DNA of 64,000 nt. Source: Phlyctochytrium arcticum (taxonomy: Eukaryota > Chytridiomycota > Chytridiomycetes > Chytridiales > Chytridiaceae). The notes below the pieces were generated by a model. It made no database searches. It saw nothing but the letters and a program-made list of their open reading frames with translations, and had not been told where the DNA came from. The DNA lies in contig JAHLKI010000011.1 of NCBI GenBank assembly GCA_025602905.1, positions 310,001-374,000 on the forward strand, in the 5' to 3' direction. Below, one piece after another: positions 35,747-49,605 of this stretch. A program made the position numbers and the translations under genes. The number at the start of each line of letters is the position of its first letter. The first letter of the stretch is position 1.

Positions 35747-35758
35747 TTGATTCTATCT

Positions 35759-36355
35759 TCAAGCTGTCTTTCGACTTCCGCCATTCTTCAACAAGAACAC
35801 AGCGAGATATTCACAAGGGTTTGGCGGCCTGACATCAATGCGGTGAGGAGCTATGTAGAGATCATGAAAGGCTGTACCCGAAGTTACCTTTCTCTTGCCA
35901 AGGCCTTCAATCCTTCAACCAGCACCGGAACTACTGTGTGATCAAGATAGGACCGAAGAGGCAATGCTTGCACTTGATCCTTCGTCATTATGGATTGTCG
36001 GCCAGATTCTATGATTTCCTTGAAGAATTTCGCAAAGCAAATCCTGGACTGGAGCAAAGCTTAAATTCTTACCAGCAGCTCCTTGCTCAATCCGAACGCT
36101 TCATGTGGCGACTCTTTGGAGACCGTGTCTGTTTCATGTGTAGGGGCCTCAGAAGCTGGGGCTAAAAGCACGGCTGATTCACTTGAATGCAGCTTGCCAG
36201 TATCTGGATAAAAGTTAGCGCTCTCCGCATAATATGTTTTCTTCATTAAGCCATACCTGCTCTTTCCGCCATTATGGGTGTAATTCTTGTTTAAAAAGAT
36301 CGAAAGTTCTAACCATGCTATCATCGGGAACTTTTGAAACGCGCTTCTCAGACAT
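35759..36355 (-). CDS. Dpy-30/Sdc1-like subunit of COMPASS methyltransferase
   Basis: Dpy-30 dimers hold the Set1/COMPASS H3K4 methyltransferase through Ash2. The minus-strand exons read MSEKRVSKVPDDSM (start 36355), APASEAPTHETDTVSKESPH with EAFGLSKELL, then ESGRQSIMTKDQVQALPLRS, followed by YLDHTVVPVLVEGLKALARE. The last exon, after an intron ending near 35815, reads PPNPCEYLAVFLLKNGGSRK and TA before the stop at 35759. The YLDHTVVPVL...NPCEYLAVFLLKN pattern is the Dpy-30 dimerisation motif. The exons are short, so no single long open frame marks this gene. The N-terminal joints are less certain than the Dpy-30 motif. Confidence 0.8.
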
Positions 36356-36450
36356 TACATAACGTGGCTATGCAATTGATTTACACATAGCCATTCGCGA
36401 TTCGCGAAATCAACTTTTGTCAAATCCGTTTCCCTTTGACAACATTGGTC

Positions 36451-39059
<2,609 letters not shown>

Positions 39060-39306
39060 TGGGCTCGTACCCAAATTATATGTTTTTGGTAGTGTATCTA
39101 GCATTTCCGTAGTATGTACAGTAGTCGTTTACAGTAGACAGAGCTCTGCAAGCTGTCTGAGTCTGACAAGTCTGACAGCTGTCACATCTCAGGGATACAA
39201 TGGGCACATCTGAGGTTTTTGCCACGTGGACATGAGTCATCAGCGTAATAATCTGGAAATTTTCCCCGGAGTTTTTGCAGCCAAACGGAAACCTTCAAGA
39301 CTGGAC

Positions 39307-42281
39307 ATGGTGCAGCGCCTGTACGTTTTGAGCCAGATCAGTCGTCCGAACCGCCGACCTTCTTTCAGTCCAGCGTTCACCTCACGGAAACCTTTTGCCC
39401 CACACTCAACCCTATCTGAGCGGCCTTGTCAAGTTTGGTCAAGGAGCTACAATTCAATTTTGCAGAAGAGGCCTTTAGGATCGAGTTCTTTGGCACACTC
39501 GACACTAGATCGCTCGGTAAGCATTTATTGTTCTCCCGTCGTCTCAAGGCGTCGTCGCTAACTTCGAGCATTGTCGTAGATCATTGCGCACAGTATGTTG
39601 CTATGGCTACAGATTGGGTTTTGTCGTCTCTGCTCACTTTCGCAATAGGACCTGTAGAAATGGCTGACAGCGATCGACCCACCGGTATTCCAAACGGTCA
39701 ACCAGACCTTGCCGCCGTCAAGGATGCTATCAGCAAACAGGGCGACGTTGTCAAGGCTTTGAAGGCCGAGAAAGCCACGAAGGAAAAGATTCAGCCAGAG
39801 TTGGACCGTCTATTGTCGCTGAAGAAGGACCTGGAGGCTTTGACACTTAACGAAAGCCAGAAGCCCAAGTCAAAGTTTGACAGAACTGGATTGGATGGTT
39901 TACTGATCAAAAGGTTCTTCTACTCCCCATCCTTTGAAATTTATGGAGGTTAGTTCGGTAAAGCTCTAGGTATCGTCCCTGTGAGAAGGCTCAATCCATT
40001 CGTACAGGAATCGCTGGCCTTTACGACTACGGCCCACCTGGATGTGCGTTACAAAACAACATCCTGTCGTTATGGCGCCAGCACTTTGTTTTGGAGGAAG
40101 ATATGCTGGAGCTGGAGTGCACAAACCTGACCCCCGAAAGTGTCTTGAAAACGTCCGGTCATGTCGAGCGTTTTGCGGATTACATGGTGAAGGATCTGAA
40201 GACTGGGGATATTTTCCGAGCGGATCACTTGGTCAAGCAGGTTCTGAAACAGCGACTCGATGATGGCGAGAAGGCTCTTTCAGGCGCAAAGCCGGCGAAG
40301 GGACAGAAGCTTGAGCCACTATCTTCCGACAAGCGTGAGGAATATGAGCTGATTCTTGAAACACTGGACAACTATCAGGGCGATGACCTCACTGCGTTGA
40401 TTCGTCGCTTGGAAATTCGAGCCCCGGAAACCGGAAACGAGGTCTCGGAACCTGTCCTCTTCAATCTGATGTTCTCCACACCAATCGGTCCTACTGGGTA
40501 CATCAAAGGCTTCCTGCGACCAGAGACAGCCCAAGGTCATTTCCTCAACTTCAAACGCCTGTACGAATTCAACACTGGACAAATGCCTTTTGCTTCAGCC
40601 TCCATTGGAAAATCATTCCGAAATGAGATCTCACCTCGTCAAGGCTTGTTGCGAGTTCGAGAATTTACAATGGCTGAAATTGAGCATTACGTGGATCCGG
40701 CCAAGAAGGATCACCCCAGATTTGACGAAATTAAAGATTTAGAGGTTTCCCTTTACTCCGCGAAAGCTCAAGAAGCGGCTGAAGGTCCCACCCGAATGAC
40801 TATTGGACAAGCGGTTGCTTCCAAAATCATCAACAATCAAACCCTTGGCTACTTCGTCGCTCGAATTCACCTGTTCCTTGTTCGGATCGGCATCAATCCC
40901 GATCATCTTCGCCTCCGTCAGCACATGGCTAATGAGATGGCGCATTATGCTTGTGACTGCTGGGATGCCGAAATTGAGAGCAGCTTTGTAAGTCAAATTC
41001 TGAATTTGGTGTGCCCCAACATCTGACACTATCTTAGGGCTGGATTGAATGTGTTGGTTGTGCCGACCGATCGGCTTTCGATTTGGAAGCTCACATGAAA
41101 GCTACCGGTGAAAAACTCGTTGTGCGAGAGGCCCACCCAGTTCCCATAGTTCGCGAAGCATGGATGCTCGAAGTAAACAAAAAGACATTTGGTTCGACAT
41201 TCAAGAAGAATGCAAAGGCGGTCAGTGGATACTTGGATACGTTTAAGGTTCAGGATGTGTGGGATGAAGACAAGCTGCAAGCCATGAGTAAAGAACTCGC
41301 TAAAGGGTACGCCGAACATTCATGAAGTGGGAAGGTTTTCCTTACAATTTTATTCGTGCTAGACCAATTGAAGTTGTTGGAACGGACGGCAACACATATT
41401 CTCTTACCAAGGACCTGGTTCAAATTGAGAAGCGAACTTTCAAGGAACACGGTATGTATGCGTATGCTTTGTCGTTTGACGCACATTCCTTAGATCCTTC
41501 ATCATGGAGTATGCCGGGACGTAACAACCCCATAAAGCTGCTCCCCCAGTCTTTGCTGGGTATTGGTGAAGCATGAGTCATAAGTGTGCTATATTATTAT
41601 ACCTCCCATCACTGCTGGCTTTGACGGTTAGAGGCTTGCGTCGTGCAGTTAGAGACCTCTCGTCGTCGGCAGTACGGGGGACACATGGCCCCTTGTCATT
41701 GTTTCCTCATTCAGTTGCTAATATAAACATCTTTTAGTGCGCGAATATGTCCCTAACGTGATCGAGCCATCTTTCGGTATTGGACGGATATTATACTCTC
41801 TACTGGAACATTCGTACTACGTCCGTGACGGCGACGAGCAGCGTGGTGTTCTCAAGTTCCCAACCTGCGTCGCACCCACCAAAGCACTTGTTCTTCCTAT
41901 CAGTCATAACGCCTCTTTTACCCCCTTTGTCCAGGAGATTGTCAAATCTCTCCGAAAGCGGAACATTTCCAACCGCGTTGATGACTCTGGCTCGACCATC
42001 GGCAAACGCTATGCTCGTAATGATGAGCTCGGTACCCCCTTGGCAATCACGGTTGATTTCCAGACGGTACAAGATCAGACCGTTACTCTGCGAGAACGCG
42101 ACTCCACCAAGCAAATCCGTGAAAAGGTCGGTACACGTCTGACCCCGTTCGTTGCCTGGTATTGACTATTTTCCTATAGATATCGACTGTGATCGACATC
42201 GTACAAGACCTGGTTGAAGAAAAGACTACCTGGGAAGCCATCCAGAGCAAATATCCTGCATTTACTCAGCAAGACGTGTAA
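39307..42281 (+). CDS. Glycyl-tRNA synthetase, eukaryotic class II, with possible mitochondrial presequence
   Basis: GlyRS charges tRNA-Gly. The cytosolic form would start at 39660 (MADSDRPTGIPNGQ) with a WHEP-like helical segment (KQGDVVKALKAEKATKEKIQ). The catalytic core follows: DYGPPGCALQNNILSLWRQH, GFLRPETAQGHFLNF, motif 2 ASIGKSFRNEISPRQGLLRV, CVGCADRSAFDLEAH, motif 3 PNVIEPSFGIGRILYSLLEH, then the anticodon-binding domain KALVLPISHNASF and the stop at 42279-42281. Upstream, an ATG at 39307 opens 70 codons rich in Arg/Ser and almost free of acidic residues. Splicing from the donor at 39517 to the acceptor before 39594 joins it in frame (22 further codons) to 39660. An acceptor ending at 39648 would instead break the frame. 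An internal intron of about 285 bases before VREYVPN is unusually long. Confidence 0.9.
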
Positions 42282-42416
42282 ATTACTATAGAGAACATTT
42301 TCGTCATTAATCAAACTCATGCATGTGTCATTCAACCCCAACTTTTGTCCGCAGTCAACCTAACCTAAACTATGAACTCTATGTCAATAGACACTATATC
42401 ACGTAGGAAGGACCCT

Positions 42417-44262
42417 TCAATCCAGGCGCCGCCGATTACGGCTTCTTCGAAGCGAATGGTACAGTAAAATAACCCCGCCTGCGCCAGCCTGAAATTGGTT
42501 GAGATGTCTGTCAATAAGTGTGCCTAGTTGATATACATTTCAGAGCGCACCTTTTTCCTTGTCTCTGAGACGGACAGTTCGAGATCCAGCGGATTCGAAT
42601 GTAGCGGCCGGGTGAGGGAAAATGAAAAGTCATCATTGCTGAGTTCCGAAAATTCATCGCCCTGCCTTGCATAGTATTCCCGTAACACAACTGTCAAATG
42701 TGCCACTGTCACCATTGTTAGAAAGAGTGAGCCAGGCACGATGCGAGATTCCTTACATGTGCACTCATTTGTTGTTCGCATTCGGATAACTTCTCCCATT
42801 GGCAATCGGGTTTCAGAGGGATGGACAATTGCAGTGATTTCCACGCTCTGGACAACATGTTAGAATCCGTTGACAAGGATCAGCTTCTTTCTAAACATAC
42901 CCAGGCTGGTTGTTCACGGCCAACTATCTCCTCAATCAAGACTTCGTCTTCCAGATGTGGTGGGTCGCCGTCGGATATGTCACCGAGTTCGTCGACATCT
43001 GGGGCGGTATCATCTATATCGATGTCATCTGCAATGTCTTGAGGAACATCATCCAGATCTGAAGACAAGCCCATGTCTTCATCATAGTCTGATTCCAATT
43101 CTGGAGATCCATGCTTGGCTGCTCGCGGCAAGAGGTTAGGATAGAGTATGCTGAAATGCATTTACGGGTACTTACAGGTGGATCGGCGACTAGACATAGG
43201 TCTAGCCCGCTGTAATTTAAAGAATGTGATAAGTTTTCCGCGACTCGAATCGTTACTGAAAGACTTACAGCTAGTCGATTGCGGCGAATCTTCATCTGCC
43301 GTTTCATGCCCTCCTCGTACATTTTGCGAAGTTGACTCGTATTTGCCTCAATAATTGAGTCCAGACTTTGAATTTCCTCTTTTTCCACGGCTGCAGGGTA
43401 TAATACTTTGATAAGTTCATCAAAGCGGATATCGGGGCGCAGGTTTCGCATGGAATGGCACTCTCGACGACAAGCCGGGCATTGTTTGTTTCTAACCGTG
43501 GGATGTTAGTCGACAGGTGACACCCTGGCAATAAGTGGGGTAGAGGTATACCCTTTGAACAAAGCTTCTCGTATACAGGTGTAGCAGAAGCGGTGCATGC
43601 ACTGTGTACGTGATTAACAAAAGCAATCCGATCAAGATTGTAATAGATGGCCCCACATACCTCGACGGTGACCATGGTCTGTTGCAGAAGATTCCGACAT
43701 ACTGGACAAGTGAAATCTTCTTGAAGTTCCTTCACAGGGCTAATCATCCCAATATTAGCCTCAAACTCTCCTCGTCCTTACTTATGATCAAAGTACATGT
43801 TGAGGTTGATCTCTTCCAAAACAATTGGTATTGGTTCCCGATTTCGTTCGTAATCAGAAAGTCCTGTAAAGCGAGGTGTAAGCGTATTTATGCACATTTT
43901 GTTCGAGGCCAATGGACGCTACATACGTAGGCGGTAGTCGTCCTCCGATTCTCTCGGATCTTCACCAGTCTTCCGCCGCTTGGGTGGCCCCGGCTATCTT
44001 TGATGGTTAGGAGAAAGACTCGGCAAGAGCTTGGATGTAACGTACGTTGAGGGAAGATCGACGTGTTGTGGTCATCCCCAAAGTTTTGTCCTTGGACGCT
44101 CGTAAATCCCACTTTGCTTTCGTGTCTTTGCGGTCCGACTTTCGAATCCGTGTTCTCACAGTTGACGAGCGAGCGCGTCCCTGATGAGGTCAGCTGACCT
44201 GGCCTGGGATGGCTGTGCCGCCGAGTCTGGGCAGCCTGGCGAAAAGCATCCGCGGCGCGCAT
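42417..44262 (-). CDS. RING-finger protein resembling RING1/RNF2
   Basis: A probable E3 ubiquitin ligase. The RING, spread over three exons, reads LQEDFTCPVCRNLLQQTMVT, CMHRFCYTCIREALFKG and CPACRRECHS. It is followed at once by RNLRPDIRFDELIKVLYP, the helix that follows the RING in RING1/RNF2. A long acidic middle region follows (ESDYDEDMGLSSDLDD and more). The C-terminal part (VEITAIVHPSETRLP, VTVAHLTVVLREYYA, then after an intron AGAGGVILLYHSLRR) could be a RAWUL ubiquitin-like domain, which would fit a PRC1-like protein. The RAWUL call is tentative. I chose the start at 44262 (MRAADAFRQAAQTRRHS); an in-frame Met at 44469 would overlap the eS6 gene. The stop is at 42417-42419, 135 bases from the GlyRS stop. 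Confidence 0.72.
44208..44222 (+). promoter_or_regulatory. GATGGCTGTGCCGCC motif, copy 2
   Basis: Fourteen of 15 bases match CATGGCTGTGCCGCC. It lies 95 bases upstream of the eS6 start. On the other strand it falls in the first codons of the RING1-like gene (RRHS), if that start is right. Confidence 0.4.
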
Positions 44263-44316
44263 TGTCGATCGGTCTTTCCCTTTTGCGACGGCTACCGTAG
44301 ACCAGCCAAGCGAACC

Positions 44317-45501
44317 ATGAAGGTACGGATCGAGGCAGCCAGGAAGAGTCGACGACGAATAGCAGTGGAACGAATGAACGACAAGACTAGCGGACGGGGA
44401 ATGAAGAGGATGGATGGATGGATGAATGATTCTTTGAGGGATGGTTGTGGAATGCGGAATGTCGACCAATCTCGTTATATCGTCTGAGGACGTGCGACCC
44501 GAGACATATTCAAATTTGAAGGACTACTGGGACGGAAGGAGGGCCGAAAGCGCTGAACTTCGAAGCTGAAGACGGGCGTTGCCATTTCGAAGATCTTTCA
44601 CTAATTTTGATTTTCGAAATTCACAGCTGAACATTGCTTACCCCGCTCTGGGCACCCAGAAGGCCATCGAAATCGAAGATGAGCGCAAATAGTAAGTCTG
44701 GTACCGCGCAGGAGCATCCGCTGTGAAGGGACTTTGTTTCTGACAGCCTTCGTCTTTTGTTCATTTCAGCCGTATCTTCTACGAGAAGCGTATGTCTTCC
44801 GAGGTCAAGGGCGATGCTTTGGGCGAAGAGTTCAAAGGATACGTCTTCAAGATCACCGGAGGAAACGACAAGCAGGGTTTCCCCATGAAGCAGGGTATCC
44901 TCGAGGCCCGTCGTGTCCGCCTCCTTCTCTCCGAAGGTCACTCTTGCTACCGTCCTCGCCGTGCTGGTGAGCGCAAGCGCAAGTCAGTTCGTGGTTGCAT
45001 CGTCGGCAGCGACATCTCTGCCCTTTCCCTTGTCATTGTCAAGCAAGGAGAGGCTGACATTCCCGGCTTGACCGACACCCAGATCCCCAAGCGATTGGGT
45101 CCTAAGCGTGCCAGCAAGATCCGTAAGATGTTCAACCTTACAAAGGATGATGATGTTCGCAAGTACGTCATCCGTCGTGAAATCCCTGGAAAGGGTGACA
45201 AGAAGAGCTACACCAAGGCACCAAAGATCCAGCGATTGGTGACTCCCCGTACTCTCCAGCGCAAGCGTCACCTCCGCGCCGTCAAGCGTCGCCAGTCTGA
45301 GAAGGTTAAGGAGGTAAATATCACGAGTTTGCCCCCCATTACGTTACCGGATACTTATCAGGTATTTTACCTTCATTTCAGGATGCCGCTGAATACGCCA
45401 AGATCCTTGCTGTCCGTATCAAGGAGCGCAACACCAAGCGCCAGGAAATCCACCTCAAGCGTCGTTTGTCTTCTACCCGCAAGTCCACCGTCCAGGCTTA
45501 G
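44317..45501 (+). CDS. RPS6: Ribosomal protein eS6 (40S)
   Basis: eS6 is a structural 40S protein whose C-terminal serines are phosphorylated by S6-type kinases. Four exons (44317-44322, 44627-44691, 44770-45313, 45382-45501) give 244 residues in frame. The first exon is only ATG AAG and is followed by a 304-base intron, the typical place for the [13 protein letters not shown] start. Family motifs: [75 protein letters not shown] and [19 protein letters not shown]. The C-terminus [13 protein letters not shown] keeps the RRLSS kinase site. The start is 54 bases from the divergent RING1-like start. Confidence 0.96.
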
Positions 45502-45730
45502 AAAGCTGTCTGCAAAAACACAATCTTGGGAAAGAGTTGGGGGAACCAATGAGACGTGGGCAGTCATTATCCCCAGCATGTATTTTGTTTGTACGGTCAT
45601 ATGTCGATCTGGAACCTAATGCATGCACTCTGGCACTAAAAGTAGCAAAAGTTTCATTTTCTCAATTGAGACTTTCTGTTTCATTCCTGTCATTTGTTAT
45701 ATAATTTCGCAACAAAGGGTTCATCTCGCT

Positions 45731-47304
45731 TTAGACCTGTTCTATCGAAGTGACAGCGCCGTGGATCATTTGGGCGGTCCAAGGCAGTGGCACGTCCCAG
45801 CGAACACAGCATGCCATGAGTGATTGTAGAACAACTCTCTTGCTAACCTTTCTACCTCGGAACAGCTCATTTATCAGACTGTCTCGTGTGGCCTCGTCTC
45901 CGGATTTCCCATCTGATGAGGACCACACAAGTGTCGTCTCGAATGTGCCGCGGGCAATCAATTCTATTCGCAATTGCAGGTTAGAATATCCACCATCAGT
46001 CTAAGGTAAAAAGTCAATGCGATCCAAGTGTTGATCATACTTGCTTTTGGGCAACTGACCTGAACTCGACACCGTCCCTCCAAAAGATCCCGACACGATC
46101 CATACTTTGCGATCCACAAATCACCACCCGGAACCTGACTCCACGTCCCCGAGATCCATTCCATCGAAGTCACAGTCTGCAAGAATGCCGTTGATGACTT
46201 GCATGCCTCCTCCATAGCTACAGGGTCAGAGTTGGCCACCATCATGCGATTGAGCGTGTGAATTTTGTGGCTCATGACCTGCCTGGACCCCAGACGCGTC
46301 AAAGAGGCTTCTTTGACAAAGGAGAGGAGGGCCAAGCGACGGGGTTGGCTGGTTAGGTAGGGAAGGTAGTCGGCGAGCATGTGGCTGACTGCTGGGCAGG
46401 GTGAGGAGCTGCTGCTTCCCTCAACCTTTTTTTTTGTTACCAGGAAGATAGGATGTCAATACGAATGAACGTCATGGTATTGGTCACTTACTGAAGTTTC
46501 AAGTGGAGATCTTGGAGGTCCTTCGGAATCCCCACGAACGAGTTGGGGGATATACAACGTGCCGGCAAAAGCGGGGACGGGGCCCAGACACACGTAAAGC
46601 AACTCTGACCAGAATGCGTCCAGTGCGTCTTGGTGCGTGGGGTCGACATACAGGCCGGCCAGAGCCCGCATCAGCGTCCAGTCAAAATCCGCCCGGTACG
46701 CGGCAAAATGCATCATTGGGGCGTCGTTGGATGCACCAGCAAGAAGGAAAGTAAAACCCAGTAGATGGACGAGTCCTGGGTCGACGTACGAGAGGGAAAA
46801 GGAGACTGAGTAGACTGCTCCTGCTGCTGCGTCCGTGCCCGGGTCTTCTTGGGGGAGTCGGACAATGGATCGGGTGAAATAGATGGACCGTTGGTGGTTC
46901 GAGGATGGGGGTAACTTGGCTTCAAACACCACTTTTTCAGCCCCATCCTCATACCCGGCCCACACTGCCCTCGTCAACGGTAAAAACGACAAATCTGTAT
47001 GCGGTTTCCGGCCCCGAAATAGCGCAGTCGTAAAACTCGGTTCTAGCTTTCCGAGCGATGTAGCAGCCAAAGTCCCCATCACCCATTTCGCGCTCTGGAG
47101 TTGATCCTGCGTCGATATCCCCCTCATGCCTTGTAACTGACGCTTGATTCGTCCACATAGCCCTTGTTGGGCGTAAGAAAGGATATAGGTGTTGAGACAT
47201 TTGCTGACTCTTTGGAGACGAAAGAGGTCCGGTGGGGGCAGGTAGAGGGTTATGAGGTGGAGGAGATCGAGAGGGAGGGATTGAAGATCCGTTATATTTT
47301 GCAT
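45731..47304 (-). CDS. F-box protein of unknown substrate
   Basis: The N-terminus has an F-box: LQSLPLDLLHLITLYLPPPD followed by LFRLQRVSKCLNTYILSYAQ. F-box proteins bring substrates to SCF ubiquitin ligases through Skp1. The rest has no recognised repeat class; it contains RSIYFTRSIVRLPQEDPGTD, SVSFSLSYVDPGLVHLLGFT and, after an intron at about 46390-46492, HMLADYLPYLTSQPRRLALL. A third part, ending in LQSLMACCVRWDVPLPWTAQ and MIHGAVTSIEQV before the stop at 45731, follows another intron near 45980-46060. The pattern suggests a fungal F-box family with a beta-rich C-terminal domain, but I cannot name it. Confidence 0.72.
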
Positions 47305-47570
47305 TTATTCTTTTGAAACTTTTTTGTCCAGTAGAAGCAATTCTTGTTTTCAACGGACGCGTCTCAGAGCGCGTTAAGAAGTTTACGCAATCAAAAAACC
47401 TGTTGTTTTGGGAGAGTTTGTACGTACAAAAAAAATAAAAAAGGGCGAATTCTATAAGACGGAGAGAATGTACAAACCGGGGGGGGGGGGGGGGGGGTTT
47501 CCCCAGACGCGTTGGGATGAGGTGTGAGCATACTATGTACAAGTTGTGTGGAGCGGGGAAGGGGTATGTT
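47305..47570. other. Short gap with a 19-base poly-G run
   Basis: Promoter side of the F-box gene. The G run is at 47479-47497. Confidence 0.6.
47479..47497 (+). repeat. Homopolymer: 19 consecutive G
   Basis: Uninterrupted G run between the F-box start and the stop of the LysM gene. It has the same length as the C run at 53379. Confidence 0.9.
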
Positions 47571-49143
47571 TCAAATCAACGAGTCCGCAAGGTTGGTGAA
47601 TGAGCTGAACGCGTGTTTGGGATTCGAGAAGGAGGGTGGCTCGACTTCCTCGAAACTGAGGAGAGAGGGTGCCGCCGGATCATTGCGATCGTCTATTCCG
47701 GATGAGGTGCGTCGACGTATATCGGTTGGGAGTTGGAGACGGTTCGTAGCGATGGAAGTGGCTCGGGATGAAGATGAGGTGGGGCTGCTGGATCGGAGGA
47801 TGGAGAGCGAGTCTCGTTGGCGGTGGTTTTGTCTGTTGGTATTTAGGGGTGGAGGAGATGCTTGGCGAGAAGAGAGGAAACCCCAATCGTTGCTTCTTCG
47901 TCCGCGAGTTGGGGAATCAAATGTATTCGAGAGAAGGGATTTGGTGGTACCCAGACTGTGGGATACGCCCAAGACACTTTCAAGACTTCCGACCGTACCC
48001 CGGCGAACGGACGCGGTTGCTACTGGTCTCGTAGAAGGAAGAGTGCGCGAGCGGTGACCCATGGTGCTGCGGTTCATCAAAGTAACAGCCGACGGGGTGC
48101 TACGCCAGGCCGGGTTACCGCCCAGATTGGCGATGGCCGATTCGAGATCGGCATCCAGTTTGAGTAAAAAGCCTTCAGTTGTTTCGGGTACAGGCGAGAG
48201 GGTACTACTAGTCGTCGCTTTTGATGACGCTTGGCGCGGCGGACCGCTGTTTGTTCCTGCAGGTTGCATACGATCTAAGAATAATATATGAGCAACCAGG
48301 AGGTAGGAGCGACAGGAAACACCCATAAACTAACCATATGGTCGTTGATGTGAACGGGGGATGGCCAATTCTTGCAAAAGTTGCATATCCTCATCCTTCC
48401 ATAATCGATTGGCCTGTCTCAGATCCGACAACTGATAATCAACGAAAATCATCAGCATGCATGACACTTTTTAACCCACAACATATATTTGTACTCACCG
48501 ACACGCCATACTGAATTGCAATGCCCGCCAGGGTATCATTCTTTGTCACATAATGTGTGCAGCAGCCAGATGCCATATTCTCTGACGAGAGTTGCCGTAA
48601 TGGGACATGATCGTTTCGGGTAAATGTACTTGGAACTTCGACCTCGACGGGGGGAGATAGAGGTTTTGATGCGTCCAGAGTGCCTATTGCCTGGATAGCG
48701 GCCGATCGGACTTGCTCGTCGGCTTCTATTGAATCACCAATCATGGGATTGGAGAGATCAAAGCTGGTTCGGCCAGATGGTACGTCGGCAGGTTGTGGTT
48801 GTGGTATTATGGAAGCAGCTGCAGTAGATGCGGAAGCATGGGCGTATTCGGTCCATTCATCGTCTTCGGCACTGACGCCGAGCCTTGTCGTTATGGGTTC
48901 AGGTTTGGTTCTCCGCTGGAGAGCGGCCGACACCAAACTGGCGCTCCACGAGAATGGATCGCCCTGACTCGGCGGACTTGTCGTCTTGGAGAATGATACA
49001 GAAGCGCCAGGCGAGCCCCAAACGTCCTGAAAGTCTGCCGCTGGGGCAATTCGACGACGTTCTTCGGATCCTTGACCGCCGTGATTATTAGCGGGCCGAA
49101 AGTCCAGCCACGGATCTACGAACGAGTTGGCCATATCGGTCAA
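47571..49143 (-). CDS. Intracellular LysM-domain protein
   Basis: There is no signal peptide. A disordered N-terminus (MTDMANSFVDPWLDFRPANN) leads to a LysM domain split by an intron: HYVTKNDTLAGIAIQYGVS then LSDLRQANRLWKDEDMQLLQ followed by ELAIP. The long Ser/Thr/Arg-rich tail carries short motifs such as RSRTLPSTRP and SLSILRSSSPTSSSS and ends PKHAFSSFTNLADSLI. The build resembles the LYSMD1/2 type found in eukaryotic cytoplasm rather than secreted chitin-binding effectors. The internal Met at 49134 is an alternative start. Exons: roughly 49143-48500, 48430-48340 and 48275-47571. Confidence 0.75.
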
Positions 49144-49605
49144 GCAGAGTCAGATAGAGAGAGTCCAGAGCGACAGAAGGAAAACAGTTTGTCGTATAAA
49201 AGTGGTTGGCCAACGATAAATTAATTCCTGTGCATTAAAAGTTGAAACGACGGCCTTGGCTTTCCGCAAAGGTTTCCCTGTCAAGACGGTCATGTCACGT
49301 GAGCGCGGATGTCATCAGCTTCGTTGTGTAGGTTTCCTTTCTTTCCCACTGGTCGCTATTATACTTCGTGTAAACGTAGTGACCTTGTATATATACATTG
49401 GCATTCGAATTAAGACCCAGAACAAAGATGTATAGACCAAAAAACCAACGACAGAAGAAATATTTTCAAGAAAAGAAAAAACATTTTACATCATAGAAGA
49501 GAAAGGGCAAACAGAACAGAAACATTTACTACGTTAGGGGAAGAAGAATGCTATGAAACTTGCCGAGGTATAACTTGAAGGGGGAGGAAAGAACACTTAA
49601 AAAAA
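49144..49605. other. Intergenic gap upstream of the LysM gene
   Basis: No coding pattern. The right part is an A-rich segment at about 49430-49560 in the 3' flank of the RING/membrane gene. Confidence 0.5.

Noticed and set aside
41453..41737. Continuation of the GlyRS frame past KRTFKEH
   Set aside because: It is a retained-intron reading; homologous sequence resumes at VREYVPNVIEPS after a clear acceptor. I looked in the long intron for box C/D snoRNA signals and saw no convincing pair.
44323..44626. snoRNA within the eS6 first intron
   Set aside because: Ribosomal-protein introns often host snoRNAs, and a CTGA-like word is present, but I found no good box C match or terminal stem.
47524..48057. 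Plus-strand frame opposite the LysM protein tail
   Set aside because: Reverse of a Ser/Arg-rich disordered region; no motifs, and the minus-strand gene is well supported.
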